Shown: positions 11,652-25,600, counted from the stretch's first letter. The stretch: 64,000 bases of DNA from Caenorhabditis elegans (GCF_000002985.6 NC_003279.8:6262001-6326000); one strand, 5' to 3'. The notes: generated from the letters alone by a model not told the origin. Numbers and translations: made by a program.

Positions 11652-12574
11652 GGCTAGTTCTGAAAGTATCTGTATCACAACTGAAATTTCTGTCCACCGC
11701 ACTTACCAAGTAATTAGTAGATATTGAAGTTGTAAGTAGTTGTCGATAGCAGTTTGAAAAACTGAAGTGATTTGATTTTCCAATTCTTGTTGGAATATTG
11801 ATTGTTCTACTTTTATCTCGGAGTTTGATCAATTTAGAGCACGTAAAGTTGAAAATCATATTTATTTCTCACGGTTTTCTTCTAAGAAATTTTATTTTTA
11901 ATTTACAATTCGTAAAAAAATTATTTATTGACAAGGAGAAACAACCAACAGAAACAACAAGAACAATTTGCTGAAATTATATTTATTGGGATTATACAAA
12001 AATCACCGAAATTGGTTGCCTAAAAAGTTTGGAAAAATTTAAGTTTTAGCTAATGATTAGGCCTTTTATCGAAATTTTGAACCACCATAAATATTTTTTA
12101 AAATTTGTTTCAAGAAGTTGCACTACGAAACTCGTTAATTTGTTAAGCGCTTACATTTTGGGTCAAAATATTACTCCTCATTTAAGTACGGAAACTCCGG
12201 CCACCTACCGCACTTGAGCAAAATATAACGTGCCTGCTGAGACCTGACTCTACCTTACATGCAATGACTTCTTCCAGTCCAGCTTAAACAGAGTTACAGC
12301 ATAAAACAAGATCAGTCATGTTTTCTTAGCTAGGAAAATCCATTAAGGTGATAGTTTCTGGATGACTATTGGTTTCAGTTTAAAATTCTGATTCGAAAAT
12401 TGTGGTAGAAGGAATCGGTGGCTAGGTGAAAAGCGATTTTGTGGTATAACATACACGACTGATATGCTTTCAACTGAAATCGGAAATATATCTCCCTGTG
12501 AAAGATTGAACAACAAAAAACACAAATCACACAATACAATTTATTTCACAAGTTATTCATTTTTCTCAATCCGT
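11652..12574. other. Intergenic region between spch-2 and the Rpt2 paralogue
   Basis: This is the promoter side of the Rpt2 paralogue and the 3' flank of spch-2. AT-rich, with scattered stop codons in all frames and no convincing ORF or RNA structure. Confidence 0.45.
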
Positions 12575-13239
12575 TCAACCTTTACGGCTCATCGAGCGTT
12601 TCACCTTCTGCTGGCTTCTGCTGCGGCTACGTCTTTTGGCAGGAGTCTTCTTTGCAGTCGACGCACGACGTCCACGTGCCTTCGAAGATGAGCGACGACG
12701 CGAGCGGCGGCGGGAGCTTCTGCGGGAGCCGGAACGAGAGCGTGATGAAGAACGGGATCCTGAGCGAGTCCTTGGGCGGCTTCTGGAGCGAGAACGCTTG
12801 GACGAACGAGAGCGTCCTGTGCGCCCATACACCGATCCACGAGAAGACGAACGACGGCTCTTCGATCCACGGGAGACGCTTCTCACAACCGAGCGACGAG
12901 ACGACGAACGGCGGGTTGACGGACGACGACGACGAGGTGATGGAGAGCCGCTGATGACGAGAACCAAACTGAAAAAGAAAGTATATATTTACACTGAAAA
13001 AATTGATGTATTTCTGCTTACCTCGGCGATTTGGCAGTGTGGGTTGAGATCGAGCGGACTGAGTTTCTGCGACTCATTGGTCTTCCAACGCTACGGCTTT
13101 GACGAGCTCCACGAGAAGCGCTTCTGGATCTGGAGCGGGAACGGCTCACGACGGTTCTCTTTGCCTTGGCAAGCGGAGTGAAACGCCCTTTTGAGTCACG
13201 AGGGCGAAGCTTGTTCTTCTGACTCTTCGACTTCGGCAT
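12575..13239 (-). CDS. spch-2: Sperm chromatin protein, protamine-like Arg/Ser-rich
   Basis: Two exons, 13239-13022 and 12968-12575, give 203 residues. The product is extremely basic: it starts MPKSKSQKNKLRPRDSKGRF and is then dominated by RS, RR and SR blocks (RSRSRSRS, RRRPSTRRSSSRR), with AKARG/KKTPAKRR in the C-terminal third. This composition fits a DNA-compacting sperm nuclear basic protein. C. elegans has three related SPCH proteins enriched in sperm chromatin, and I assign this to spch-2 (C10G11.9, recollection). The alternating RS could also suggest a splicing SR protein, but there is no RRM domain and the TPAKR/SRKG motifs are histone- or protamine-like. GC content is far higher than in its flanks because of arginine codons. 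Strand is clear from the start context and the clean intron at 13021-12969. Confidence 0.85.
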
Positions 13240-16200
13240 TTCCGGTTGATTGTTTGATGGTCTATCTAGTAGACAAGACGAGAATTAAACTGATTTTTAT
13301 GGAAAATCTTAAGCTTTTATAGTGAGCATTGATGACCTTTTGAGATAAGAAATATATTTCACGTATTAATTTTTTTACTTAGTTTTTGTCTTTTTTATTC
13401 TTATTTAAGTATTCCAAAAGTAAAATCACTTACTGTTACATCACTCGTGTCTATTGTATTGTTGTACCACTGTATAAGTGACGTCATAGTTGAACTGGCT
13501 TCACCGGAACTTTCCGAAGAATTGTTTTTTTTTAATTTTCGGATTATTCGAGAAAAGAACTAATAAAAATTAATTTGTTTGAAGTATTTATATCTTCAAT
13601 AAAGATGACACATAGATTGAACTCTTTTCGTCCCTTTTAATTTTTATTTTTCTGCAAAAATGTCCTTCTGGTCGTTCTTTTTTCTATTCTAGCGACTCAG
13701 AAATACATCAATTAAGTGTGACTGCTGGTTGGCCGACGAGCTCTCGTTCTTCTTGAGAGGGTCACTTTCTTAGAATTTATGGGTGCTCCTTCCAGCCGGA
13801 ACGACCAAATTTTTCACAGTGAAATATGACAAGAGAGGCACTCTTGACTCTTTTTCACTTCTTTTTGAATGTTATTGCAAGAAAAATGAAAGCTCGTTTA
13901 TTTTTTAAAAATATGGGATGAAACTAGTAGTCTTCAGTAGAAGATGAAGAATTGGGTTGGTCAAGAAGGAGGAGCATTTCTTCGAAACTTAAGAATTTTA
14001 TAAAAGTTTTTAATCGAAATTAAGGATTAAACTTGTCAAAATTATTGGTAAAGGCTAATAGTAAACGACAAATTCTGGTTCCAGCTGACTATAGCTCTGA
14101 CCAAAGAAATCATTTCCCTTAAATGCGCTCCAGGCATTCCGTCCAGGCAAGGCGTTGGCGAGGCGTCACTTGCCCGCCTTCTCTCGCCCTCTTCGATGCT
14201 CTTTTTTAGGAGACGTTTTTGAGAGAGAGGAGGGCGGGCGAGTGTTAGACTCCCTCTCGAATTATAGTTAGTTTAGACTTTAAAAGGGACTATTGTGAAT
14301 TAAAAATTGCTTTCCCTATCTATAAGTTAAATTATCATTATTTTTAAGTTTACAGTTTGAATTGGTGTACAAGTTGAAAATAATCAGAATATTGAAGTGT
14401 AAACTGCCAAAGTATGCGTTTTTGATTTATTTATTTATTTACGATTTAGTTTTCGTGAGTTATCGTCATGATTTATGCATTTGTATTTACAAAAACCTGA
14501 AACTTTTCAACGTTTCTACTTTTTGTCTCCTATTAAATATTCCAGAAACTTTTAAACGTTTAATGTTCATATTATCACAAATTTTTTTCCTCCGATTCCC
14601 TTTTTACTATACGCTTTTTCAATACAAAACCATTCTCGTTCCATCTCACTCATCATAATAGCACCATTTCCGGTGTTACCTTTTTCCCTGCCTTTATATC
14701 TTTTTTCTCTTTTATATGTATATAGTCATCAATGAACCGGATAACTAAAAGTACTATAGTACTCATAACTGGTAAATGGATATATTGATGACAATGTTAG
14801 GTAATCGAATGATTGAACTCCAGACAAGAGGAAATGTTTTAATTATTGGGTGTCAGGTTAGAGGAAGTGTCAATTATTAACTAATTATAGGGTTATATCG
14901 TATCTGTCAATCGTGTTAAAGAAATTTGTCATATTTACTAGGGCTGCCAGGTAGCGCATCTGATAAAAGAGGAAAAACTATTAAAATCATAGTAGCATTG
15001 AGAAATACAATAAGTTTGGACCGGCTTGGAAGTTAGTACTTTTTTGCATAACTTATCCCGTTCTTGAAAACATTCGTTAGTTAAACGCCCCTCGTAAAAT
15101 ACTCACTTTATTGTTTTGTTGAAAGACCTTATTAACATCTAATTTTATTATGGTCATCACCACGTGTCGGGTTGTTTATTTGTTTTGCACCCTATCAGTT
15201 TATCCACGTAGTTTACAATCATGTAGTGTACAAAGTTAGATAATTATTTCGGAAATTTGGCGGAATAAAGGTGACAGTTGACTATGGAATACAGGAGTCT
15301 AGTTTAGATATTATAACCAATCGAGGCGTTAAGCGGGATCAACTTCTGCGCCTTGTCATTCGCCCTCCTGGCACCTTGCGTGCTGATTATCGTTGAAGTG
15401 TTAACACGTTATTTTACAATGTCGACCCATTTTTGTTCAATTTTCGTACTTATCGAATTTTTTTGTTTTCCCCGTCTCTTTTCTTCCAAAAAGTCTTCCT
15501 TTGTCTTCCCCTATTCCAATCGTCCTGCCAGCATTTTTTGTAGGTTTTTGCAATGAGTCACAGGTGTTATTAGTCATGGGAGAAGATAGATGCAGAGGGA
15601 CGAGTATGTATTACAACGGTATCTGACCATTGGGCACACGCCGAGAAAAGTGACTAATGGAACGGAAACTGGAGAGAGGGAAAAAGAATTGAGAGAATAA
15701 TATGTGTCATTCAAACAGTGTTCTATTGATAAAACTGAAAATTAGATTAGAAACTATGGATTACGTGGCACAGGAAATGATTAGGAATATACTTGTTTTA
15801 TCAAATTATTTCTATGGAATACACCAAATAACAGTTCTGTACAAAATATTCGGTTATATATGTTCAAAATTATTTTAAATTTCCCATTGAATTCCTCATC
15901 TTCGTTGCTCTGAAAATTAGTTATAAAAATCTGTGCTTCTCCTAAAAACTTATTACATCAGAATCTGTGACCAGGTATTTGTTTAGTGTAATGACATTAA
16001 CATTTGGTTAATGGTTTTGTATAGTTTTTGGGTTTGTGTAAACTAGAAGTTTAATGATTATTATATTTTTGAGTGGTCACTAGGTTGCTCTCAGAGCAGG
16101 GAGTTTTATGGTGTTTCTAATACACATGTTTAGTAACGTGAGTGCTTTGGACCTACAGTAATCCAGAGCAAGATGATTCATAAATTTTATCAGTAATTTT

Positions 16201-19200
16201 TCGAACACGTTGACAAAAATATAATGTAGTTGTTTCAGAATTAAAAATGATTGAGGTGAGATCTATTGTAAAAATAATCCAAAATTTAATTATTTTCCAA
16301 AATCAAGTTGTCAAACTTGTCGCGTTCATTTAATTGTCATTTTATCTTACTTCTCTGTTTTTGTATGTCTCTAATATCTTAAAAATTTGTTTTCTTTGCT
16401 TTTGAAAATAGTTAAAGTGAAGCAGTACATCCGTTCGAGACGTTAGAGGTGCCATTTTGCCATGCCGGTGTGCATAATATGCACGATTCCTAATAAAAGT
16501 AAGAAACTTTTGAAACTTTTAAAATGTACAAACGGGCGATCGTTAGCTCATCGAATGAATTCTTAGGTTCCCATCATATATATCTTTAGATACCCTTCTG
16601 TCACACAAACATCTACTCATAAATTAACCCCATTTACCTCATTCAAAACCGCATCATAGTGCCTATTCCCCTTTCATTTGCCATCCGAAGTGGTGTGGTC
16701 AAACATCTTTTTGGTTCCCACCACCATACTTTATTTGCCCATTCAGACACCAAAAAACCGTGAATTACATGCTAGTATACTCTGTGTTACTACTTCCAAC
16801 TGGAGGATGGAACTTTCGATTTTCCGAACGGTTGCGGGGGAAAAAGTGTGAAGAACAATGTATGTACAGTAGGGAAAATAATTCTTCCTCATAGTAAGAA
16901 TTTGTATTGGAATTTATTTTCATCATTTCTTTTTTTTTTTCATTGAAAATCTAAAAATAATATTCCAACGGAATGCTTTTAGCGTAGTGTGTAGGTGGAG
17001 ATTTGAATCATATAAAAATTTTCACTTTTTAGGTTACTGTAGCGGCGCCACGAGGGCGCTTTTCACCCGTCTCTATTCGCCCTCCTGGCGCCCGCACTGT
17101 GTGAAACTTGCAAAGTGCACATCCCTATACTCACTTGAATCTTTTACAGGTTTTCAACTCGGTCATCAGAATCCATTAACACCTTTTCTCCTCTCATTTT
17201 TCATCTCATCACTCTTCATCCTTCTCCCGGGTGGTATAATTGCCTCCTCGCCTTTCATCAAAAACGAGGGCACAACCCGAATACATCCTTTCTCTCTCTC
17301 ACACTCACACATACCGAAATTCTAATTCTTTTGCGGTTGACTATACCAATAGCGCGAGGCGCCGAAAGTGATCCTAAACGTGCGAGAGAAGCAACGGAGA
17401 AAAAGCGATAATGGGGTGGTGGTTGTGGTGGCAAACGGGAGAAGGATTAGCCTAAAGCGATAGGCATCTCTGGACATATGTTGTTAGCTATTTGGATGTT
17501 TAGGCCCATAGTAAATATTTTAGCAGTGAATGAATGTGAATGTATATATAGATGATTATAAGTATTGCGGGAACCCTCGACCAACAACAACAGGGAGGTG
17601 AAGCTATCCATTAGTTAATGAATTCATAGATTCATTGAAGTTCACATCGTAGGTTGCTCCAAGATATCTCATTAGGAAACAGACAGAAGCATATAAATTT
17701 GTGTATAAAAGCTTCGATAATTTATAGAGAAGATGTTTTCTAAGGCTCACAATCGAATTTTTCACAACTCATTCAGTCTTAATTTGATAAAAATGAAAAC
17801 TCTCCTTCACCAATGCTACTTTCTCCTTCATCACCCAATTTGCAAGCGATCACTAAGAAGGTCAAGTGGGTACTGACACGTGGCAGAAGTGGTCATACCA
17901 TCTGAGAATCTGAGCAAGTAGAAGAAGACGGGTGGGCAAACAATATGTTTCCGCCTTATGTTTTTTGGGGACACGCTACTGTTTCAAAAAGTTCTAAAAG
18001 TGTTAATCCTGTCAGCATTTCGCTCCGCCCACTTTCGAACCAATCGAATAGGTAAAATAGCTGTTTAATTTTGGTTTTTTTTAAATTCTTTCCTGATTTT
18101 TTGGTATTCTTTTGGCGTATTGTGCATTTCAAACGATTTTGAATATTTTAAAGCAATATATTCATTCATTCAAGCTGATAATATCAGAAAAGTAGATATA
18201 TGTTTCTAATCCTTGAAATCTTCTTTTAAGTTTTTTTCAGCTTCTACGTAATAAGGTCTATATATCTTTGACACACTTTCTCAGTTGTTTTATGCTTTCC
18301 ACCACCCTTCACTCCAGTAAATTTCGAAAATTCAGTGCTTATCGCAAGTTCTAGATCTTTAACTAGTAGGCGTCACCGCACCGAATCGGATTACTTTAGT
18401 CCATATAGATACTGATCTCTCCATTCTTGGTTCCCTCTTTGTAAACCCTTTCTCTAACAGACACTCCTCCTCCCCCGACCATCTGTCCATCTTATGGGGG
18501 AGAACAGATAATTATGGTGGACGGGAGAGGGTTGTTGGAATGGAGAAGAGGTCCTTCTCATAGCAATGTGGTCGACACACCACATTGACTTGGTGGTATC
18601 CGAGAAATATAATGTAAATTGAGGATAGACTAGAGAGATATGAAGGAATGACCCTAGGAGATGGGTTCGTGGTGTAATTGGGTGAAGACGGAGGAGACGT
18701 ACAACGGCTTCTCATTTTCATCATTTTTTCAATTGATTTGGTGGAAGAGTATTCCACTAAAAGAATGCATAAACACACTTGAGAATATTTTGTTTTCTAA
18801 TCTTATAGTTAGTTTGAGTTTAAGAATATTTGTTCTAAATTTACATAAATTCGTCTGGAACCTCTGAAACCACCACTTTCACAATATCCGAGCTCATTCA
18901 TTAAATACTTTTCATTTCCATATTTCTTTAAAAGTAACAGCATCAGAATTTGAAGCTAAAAATTTCATACCATCTTTCGTGATCTATCATCGAATTTCTC
19001 TATATCCTCTAGATTTTTCTAAAAGATTCGAAAGTTTCTTTAAAAATATACTACATTTGAACTCTCAAAATCTTGCCTAAATTATGCTCTGAAGAAATAA
19101 GAAATTATATCTCCTTACGTCATATGGAAAGATTCTCGCATTTTTTTTGCAGATCAAACGGAGAGAGGCAATTTTTACCCTAATATTTCAATTTATAACA

Positions 19201-22200
19201 ATGAAAAAACTTTAAAAATATTTCCTGACTCAAAACGCTTGAGAAAGTTGATATTGGGCGGGGCATAGTTTGAGTTCGTAAGCCACGAAGACAAAAATCA
19301 AAATGTTATCTCATTAGGAATGCTAATAATTGGTGTTTAATTGGCTATTCAAATACAAATTTCGATACACTGGTCAACTGATATTTTGATATGGAACTTT
19401 TGTACCAGTTGTTGAATATCCCAAATTAAGCCCCGCCCAGTTTTCGGATTTTCAGCACTTCCATAGAATTTCCTTTAAGTTATTTGTTTTGTGTTTTTTC
19501 TCGTAGTTATATATTGCAAATCTTGAATTCTATGAAATGAACATTCTTAATACGTTCGGAAATCAAAAAATATTCCCCTCTTCCTTCGAACCTCAACGAC
19601 TACCAGTTCACTTTTCGGCCACTTATTCGTAATGCATGAAATCTGGTGTCTCTTAGAAACTCTTCATTTGTCACACTTACACTACCGATTCATTTTTCAT
19701 TGAAAATAGTGCTGATGTACTTTATCTTGTCACCTTTACGTTTTGAAAAGTTGCATTTATTTTGAGATTTTTTGGCTCTAGACTTCGGAAGACGTGTTTA
19801 TTTTTTGAAATTTTTGGGAATCCTAGAATTTTCATCAAGTTTTTGATGAGTTTTTTCTATAATTGCCTAATTTTTTTTTGAATTTTCAAGATCTACTTGC
19901 AGTTGTTGCGAAGAAATTTAAATTTAAAAGTTATAAACTGTGGTAGTCTGACGCATGGATCTTCAATTCTTCTAGTTTCTTTACCCGTTCATAAAATTTT
20001 TCCGAAAATAGCCATCTCGTCTGAACCAATTTCGTCTTGTTGACACCAGCTCTCAAAAAAAAATTTCAATTTCCCTCCGTTGCGTCACAAAAAAAGAACA
20101 TTTTGAATTTTAAAGCTGTAAACTCCTGTTGTTTTCCATCACAAATTTTTCGAATAAATAATCGAATATTATCCATTTCTCACTATGTGAATGTGTAGGC
20201 TGTTATAATGTGCTCTCTATTATCATACCGATGATTCACCTCCCATTGGCTATTATTATCACATTCCGTGAGAGATAGAATTTTCTATGTGTATGCTCCT
20301 AATTGATAAGATAAACCAGGGTCAACGGATTTTCACTAACAAACTCCTACGCTGCGAATTCTTTACAAAAATTCAACAATCAAGCTTTAACGGTTTCAGC
20401 CTCTAGGGATATTAATTTTCGTTTCAAGAAAAAAATAAACACATTGTTAAATTTACTGAAAACTTTTGTTTTAAAACAAAAACGTTTTTACAGTACTTGA
20501 TTTTCAGTTTTTCTCACTAATGGTGATACGGTAGATTTCAAACTGTGTAGGCGCCATCGGTGTACTGTCCACCGTAATCACGGCTGTTCACGCGCGCGCG
20601 GCTGCGCAGCGTTTCTCATTTTTCCATTTTCCGACGTTTTCGCCTTTTTTTTTGAAAATTCCCTGAATATGCATGATTTTTTTCTTAAAAATCGATTCCA
20701 GTGGTGTCAACAACATGAATAATGTGACGATTCTCGTTGTTTTCCATTCATTCGCTGTTTTCGCTCCAAATTCGGCTTCGACCGCATATTTCCATTCCAA
20801 CAGGTTTATTACGACTTTTGTTTACTGCTCCGCACTATGCATTTTTGAATTTTTTGCTTCTTAGAAAGAATCCATTTGCACCTGACTTTTTTTCGGTTGA
20901 AAAATAATTTCCCGTAAATAATTTTCGCGCCGGCGCTCACGTCCTCAAACTCGAACAACTCGGTAAACAGAGTACGAGATAGAAAAAATCATGTGAAATC
21001 GTAGCAAAAACAAGCAGACGGTACTTTCAGGTGACCAATACAATTTCTTTTGTTTACCTGATACTGACGAAAATTCGTAAAAGCTTCTGACTAGCGCAAT
21101 AAATGTGTCATTTTCCAATCAGTCACAAAAATCGACAAAATAAATCAGAATCCTTTTCATGTTTTCAGTATCTGCAGAAAGTATCTATTGCTAGGCCCTT
21201 TCGGGAAGTGTAAAATGATAATGATTATCAGAGCATTATCAGTTTTCCTAACCGCCATGAACATTGAGCATTGCACCGCTTTTATCAGTTATTACCGTAC
21301 TAATTGTTTCCGCTTTAGATAATTCCGTTCTATCATCCGATAAAATAGCGCTAAATAATTCTTCAACCTTTTTATTGGTATGAACTCGATGCAATGCTTT
21401 CAACTCTCAAATACCCAGTAATTTTGGTTGTCATGGTTACATTCGATTGTGAACCTTCAAAAATTATCTGTTTTCAATTTCATCACTCAAGCAGCACACG
21501 CAAACATCCATCCAGCGCGGACACCCGCCCCACAAGTCAGTAGACTCCGCCCAAATTTTCCGTCCGCTATGAGAGACGGGAGAGGGACACATTTGCCGCT
21601 GCTGCTGCCGCAATGGAAAGGGACGTTTCGGTGGCTGCTGCCACTGTGTGCATCATTGCGGTTGGGTGGTGTGGTGATGGTGCTGGTAATGGTTGACGAT
21701 TGGACCACTGGCCTTGTCCTCTTTTTCACTGCAAAATGTGTGCAATACCCCTGCTCTCATATTCATTCATTTCGTCGCCCACATCCATTCCATTCGTCTT
21801 TTCTGGACATTTCTTGTTCTCTTTTTGACTCCGCCTTTTTCTCGATTTCGTAATCTATGTTTCCTATGTTTCTCATTTCGAAATCATGAATGACTCATGC
21901 TCTGAAGTTCGGACTTCTGTTCATTTCACTTCTATTTGCTTCATTTTTAAATTTAGTGTAGGTGAGAACAGCAACGACTGAATCAGAATCGAGAGCAAAT
22001 AGGGGGCGGGCGGCGGTTCGATATATCAAATGACACGGAGGTAGACCATTCAAAAAGGTAAATGGTGTTAGTGGACCCTCGCCTCTCATCTCATACCGTC
22101 TCTTTCTCTCGTCTGAATAGTCTTTTTGACACACTTATTGTCGTTATGAAATGAATGTGAATAGAGGAAAAAAGGAGATTGAATGACCCTTTTTCGCCAC

Positions 22201-23007
22201 CTCACCTGCTGAGTAAGAACCGGTTATTCCAGAATAGTGAAAGGCTCTTTTGGTTTCTTTTCTTAAGCCTTCTAGTACTCTACCTTCCTACATTTATTGC
22301 CTTTTTTCGTCCAGACGAATGTTTTCCAGGAAAAGTGAGCGCTTCTTATCTCGTTAGCATTATTCTTCGATTCAATTCAAGTCGCATATGACTAGTTCTT
22401 CTTTTTAAATCATAACCTAAACGCGCATTTTCTCTTCATGACCTTTTCCCGCAATTTGAGCATCGATTGACTGTTCTAGCCCCCGCAGCGTTCAGCGTTC
22501 CGCGTACCATCTAGTCTCTTCACACAATCAGTCTTACATTATTGTCCCTACTATAACATCGTCTTCTCTTTCTTTTTACATTGTCTCACTTGAGTTCTTC
22601 GTCTTTTTTTGTTCTTCTCATCTATATCCACTAAAACCCCATTCTTGGAGACGGTTCTAGAATAGAAAATGAGTCCTCGACAGAGACGGGTGCAATTAGT
22701 GTCCAAGCGAGAGAGAAGCTTTTGCTCATTCCGGTTTTGTCTTTTGCCTACCAAAATGTGCTACCCCGGCTTACTAGCGGCTCGCTACTGGAGACTCTAT
22801 TCGATTACCCCCGTAATTGAGTTGACTTTCATGGTAGTCTTCTGTTTTTCCCCATTCCATTTTCTCATTTTTCTTATTCTCCTCTCCAACTCGTCTATTT
22901 CTCTCGTATTTTTTCTCCATTTTTAGCTCTTTGTTTCTCCGAATACCTCGAAAATTAATGAGTTTCTTTCAGTCTCAGTTCTCTCGTCACTAACCAACAC
23001 ATCAACT
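13240..23007. other. 9.8 kb without recognised genes; probable upstream regulatory region of chdp-1
   Basis: No ORF here has a recognisable domain or paired splice sites that build a protein. The region is AT-rich with islands of higher GC: 14100-14250, 15340-15380, 17040-17110, 20540-20610 and 21500-21720. Polypyrimidine-rich plus-strand sequence with CATTTTCTCTTC-like words dominates the last 1.5 kb before the chdp-1 ATG, which is usual for worm 5' flanks. A strong hairpin at 17044-17092 is listed separately. The region may also hold distal chdp-1 exons or non-coding RNA genes that I cannot demonstrate. Confidence 0.5.
17044..17092. repeat. GC-rich inverted repeat (15-bp stem, 19-nt loop)
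   Basis: GGCGCCACGAGGGCG at 17044-17058 is complementary, with one mismatch, to CGCCCTCCTGGCGCC at 17078-17092. The 15-mer ATTCGCCCTCCTGGC of the right arm recurs near 15357. The stem is far more GC-rich than its surroundings. It could be a hairpin RNA, a terminator-like structure or part of a dispersed repeat. Confidence 0.7.
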
Positions 23008-25600
23008 ATGTCTGAGGAAATCAAGAAGATCGAGGAGGTCGCCGAGCAAGACAAGGCTCCAAAGGTTCCAACCACCGAACCACCAGTCGATGTTCCAGCA
23101 CCAGTTACTGAAGAAGCACCAAAAGTAGAAGAAGCTGTCGCTGAGATTGCTGCCCCAGCTGCTGCAGAAGGAGAAACTGCCACCGCTGCTGCTGCAGCTC
23201 CAGAAGAGAAAAAGAAGTCTGGAGGTGTTGCTCGGCGTTTCACTTTCAACAAGAGATGGGGAAAGCACCGTGATGCGGAAGCATCCACTCCAAAAGAGCC
23301 AGAAGCACCAAAGGATCCAAAGGAAGACGTTCTCGGATGGATTGCTCAACAGATTCCACAGGCTGTTCACAAGGTAAGAATACTTTCAAAATAACTAAAA
23401 CGATTCAGGGCAGATGGTATTCTCGCTAGAGCAACCGAAACGCAGGTTTAGTATTCACCCTAGCATAACAGCTGTTTCCGATTAGCCCCCATTCTCACCA
23501 GTTACCTTTGAATTCAAATTACCGCAGTTCGATTTTTTAAGAATCATAGGTGAATTCATTGGAATGCCTAAAAATTTCTAGGAATTGGCCAAAACGATGC
23601 ATAAGTACTTTTAACTAACAAGAACCTATCTGAAATTTGATCCTGAGCTCACAAAAAAGTTTGGAACAAGTGCATTTTCCCCTACTCCTTCACAAGTTCA
23701 TTAAGTCTATTCATCAACATTTGCAATGTATCGCTCATTGGTATTTGCAAGGTTTTTTGTTTGATCGCGCCGGCGAGATTGGCGATGTGCGTCGGCACTC
23801 TGTAAAAGGGCAGCTGTGCCAATCTTTCCTCGTTCCGACGCTCGTATTGCTGCAGACCCCGTAGAATGGTGTTGTAATGTAACTAACTGTGTGTGCGCGC
23901 GCACCGGATTCGCTATTGCGTAACTCTTTAGGATAATGAGAGGCAGATATTGTAGATATCCTAGAAATTGACAGACGTTCGTAAAAGTTATAAAATCGAT
24001 GTTGTCTGGTGACCAGGATATTTACACGAATTAGAAATAAAAAGATGTGTGATTCGACTTTAAATTTTGAATACTCACAAAAATAATCCCCATGGAAACG
24101 GAAACAAAAATACATGACGAAAAGTATTTATATTTCATCATAATTTCGAAACATCTGTTTTATACAATGAGATTCACAAAGATTAGCATGTATGAAATCT
24201 CTTTTAAAGTCTGAATTTCGCAGGAATTTTGAGAGAAGAAAGTTTAGAAGCTATACAAAAAATTGGGTCAATTTCCCTAGACATTAATCCTGAACAATTG
24301 CTGGTTCAGTTCGACAGCCATTTTTTGTTGGTACACAAGATGAATTCGTCCTTTTTGCATCTTCTTTCCCAAAAAAAAAGGAACTCATTGGTTGAACCGC
24401 GCTGCTGCTCTGCTCCTCCTTTCTTTGTTTCTTAATTCTGATGCAAACGCACTTCTGTTTTAGTGGTTGCCGTCTTTCTTGTCCAGCACGAATGAGAATG
24501 ATCTCTTATATGGAGGCTTGCAACATTGAGAGTGCTCTCATGGGATTATAGCAGAAAGAACTGGTATTGGATATTTGCGTCTTTTTTGCACTGAGAAAAC
24601 AAATTACATTGGAACGTTCTTTTTTCGGATTCTTATTTTGGTCATTAAAGTTTTATTTTTCAGGCCAACTACCAGGTTATCGACTGGGTTCAGAAGACAG
24701 CTATCCCAGAGGAAGGAGAGCGAAAGACCATTCCGGGAAAAGATCAGGCCACGACTCGCAACCAATTCATTGGATTCTTCAAAGATGGAGATGTCCTCGC
24801 CAAGCTGGCCAACGCTCTTGAGGTATGTTAATTTCACTTTTCTGATAAGAATATATGGGGTAATGATGATGATGATAAAATGTGATAAGTGATATGCAAA
24901 TAGGTCGGAAGGTGCATTATCAATTAGCGGTATTTCCGTTCCGACATTGATCGGAATTCGGAAATATTTTGAGATCTATTATATGAGTTAATTAAGTGAG
25001 GGATCTTAATCATGAAAACAAATTAAAATTTACAGCCAGGAGCAGTTGAAGTCGCTGCCGCTGAGGAAAACGCCGATGCTGCAGCCCAGAAAGAAGTTCA
25101 GAAGAAGAACATTGATGCCTTCGGAGCTTGGGCTCAAAAGACTCTTGGAACCGAGGCTGCTCCAGTAACCAACGAAGATCTTCTTGAAAAGGGAAAAGCT
25201 GGATACACAGCTGTTTTCCAAACTCTCTGGCAACTCGGAGTTCAGGCCAAGGAAAAGTTTGACAAGGAAGGATTCAATGTTGACACCATTGTTCAGCTTG
25301 CAAACTCTGTCGTCAAGAGCGGATTGTTGACCACAATCCTAGGATTCTTCAGAGTGAGTTATATTCTAGATTAATTTTCAATTAACTTTTGTTTTTATTT
25401 TTGATAGCTAATTTATCTTGTTTCAGAGAAATCGGCAAGCTGCTGCTGCTGTAGAAGAGCCAAAGGATGAGACTGCAGCTGCGGAGGGAGCCGGAGAAGC
25501 AAAAGAAGAGGGAGCTACCGGAGAAGTTGCAGATACCGCTGATGAGCCAGTTGCAGTGAAACAAGAGACTAGTGCACCGGCTGCCGTCGCTGCAAATTAG
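23008..25600 (+). CDS. chdp-1: Calponin-homology domain cortical protein CHDP-1
   Basis: Four exons (23008-23373, 24664-24822, 25036-25353, 25427-25600), all joined in phase 0, give 338 residues. The N-terminal 80 residues are low complexity, rich in E, A, P and K, followed by a basic patch ([20 protein letters not shown]). The folded part runs from about residue 110 to 285 and carries a CH-like segment, [17 protein letters not shown]. The C-terminus is again Ala/Glu-rich. I recognise it as chdp-1 (C10G11.7). The published protein is a cell-cortex CH-domain protein that promotes actin-rich protrusions and cell migration with Rac/CED-10. The long upstream region and 1.29 kb first intron suggest complex tissue regulation. 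There is no signal peptide or membrane segment. The CH assignment is supported by the DGxxLxxLxNxLxPG motif; the rest of the domain is diverged. Confidence 0.85.

Noticed and set aside
12636-13181. 181-codon plus-strand ORF opposite spch-2
   Set aside because: It is the antisense shadow of arginine-rich codons; the minus strand has the protamine-like product, proper start and clean intron.
21428-21853. 141-codon ORF in the gene-free region
   Set aside because: It has low-complexity, shifting composition, no domain, and no splice sites linking it to neighbours; treated as chance ORF in a GC-richer promoter-like patch.
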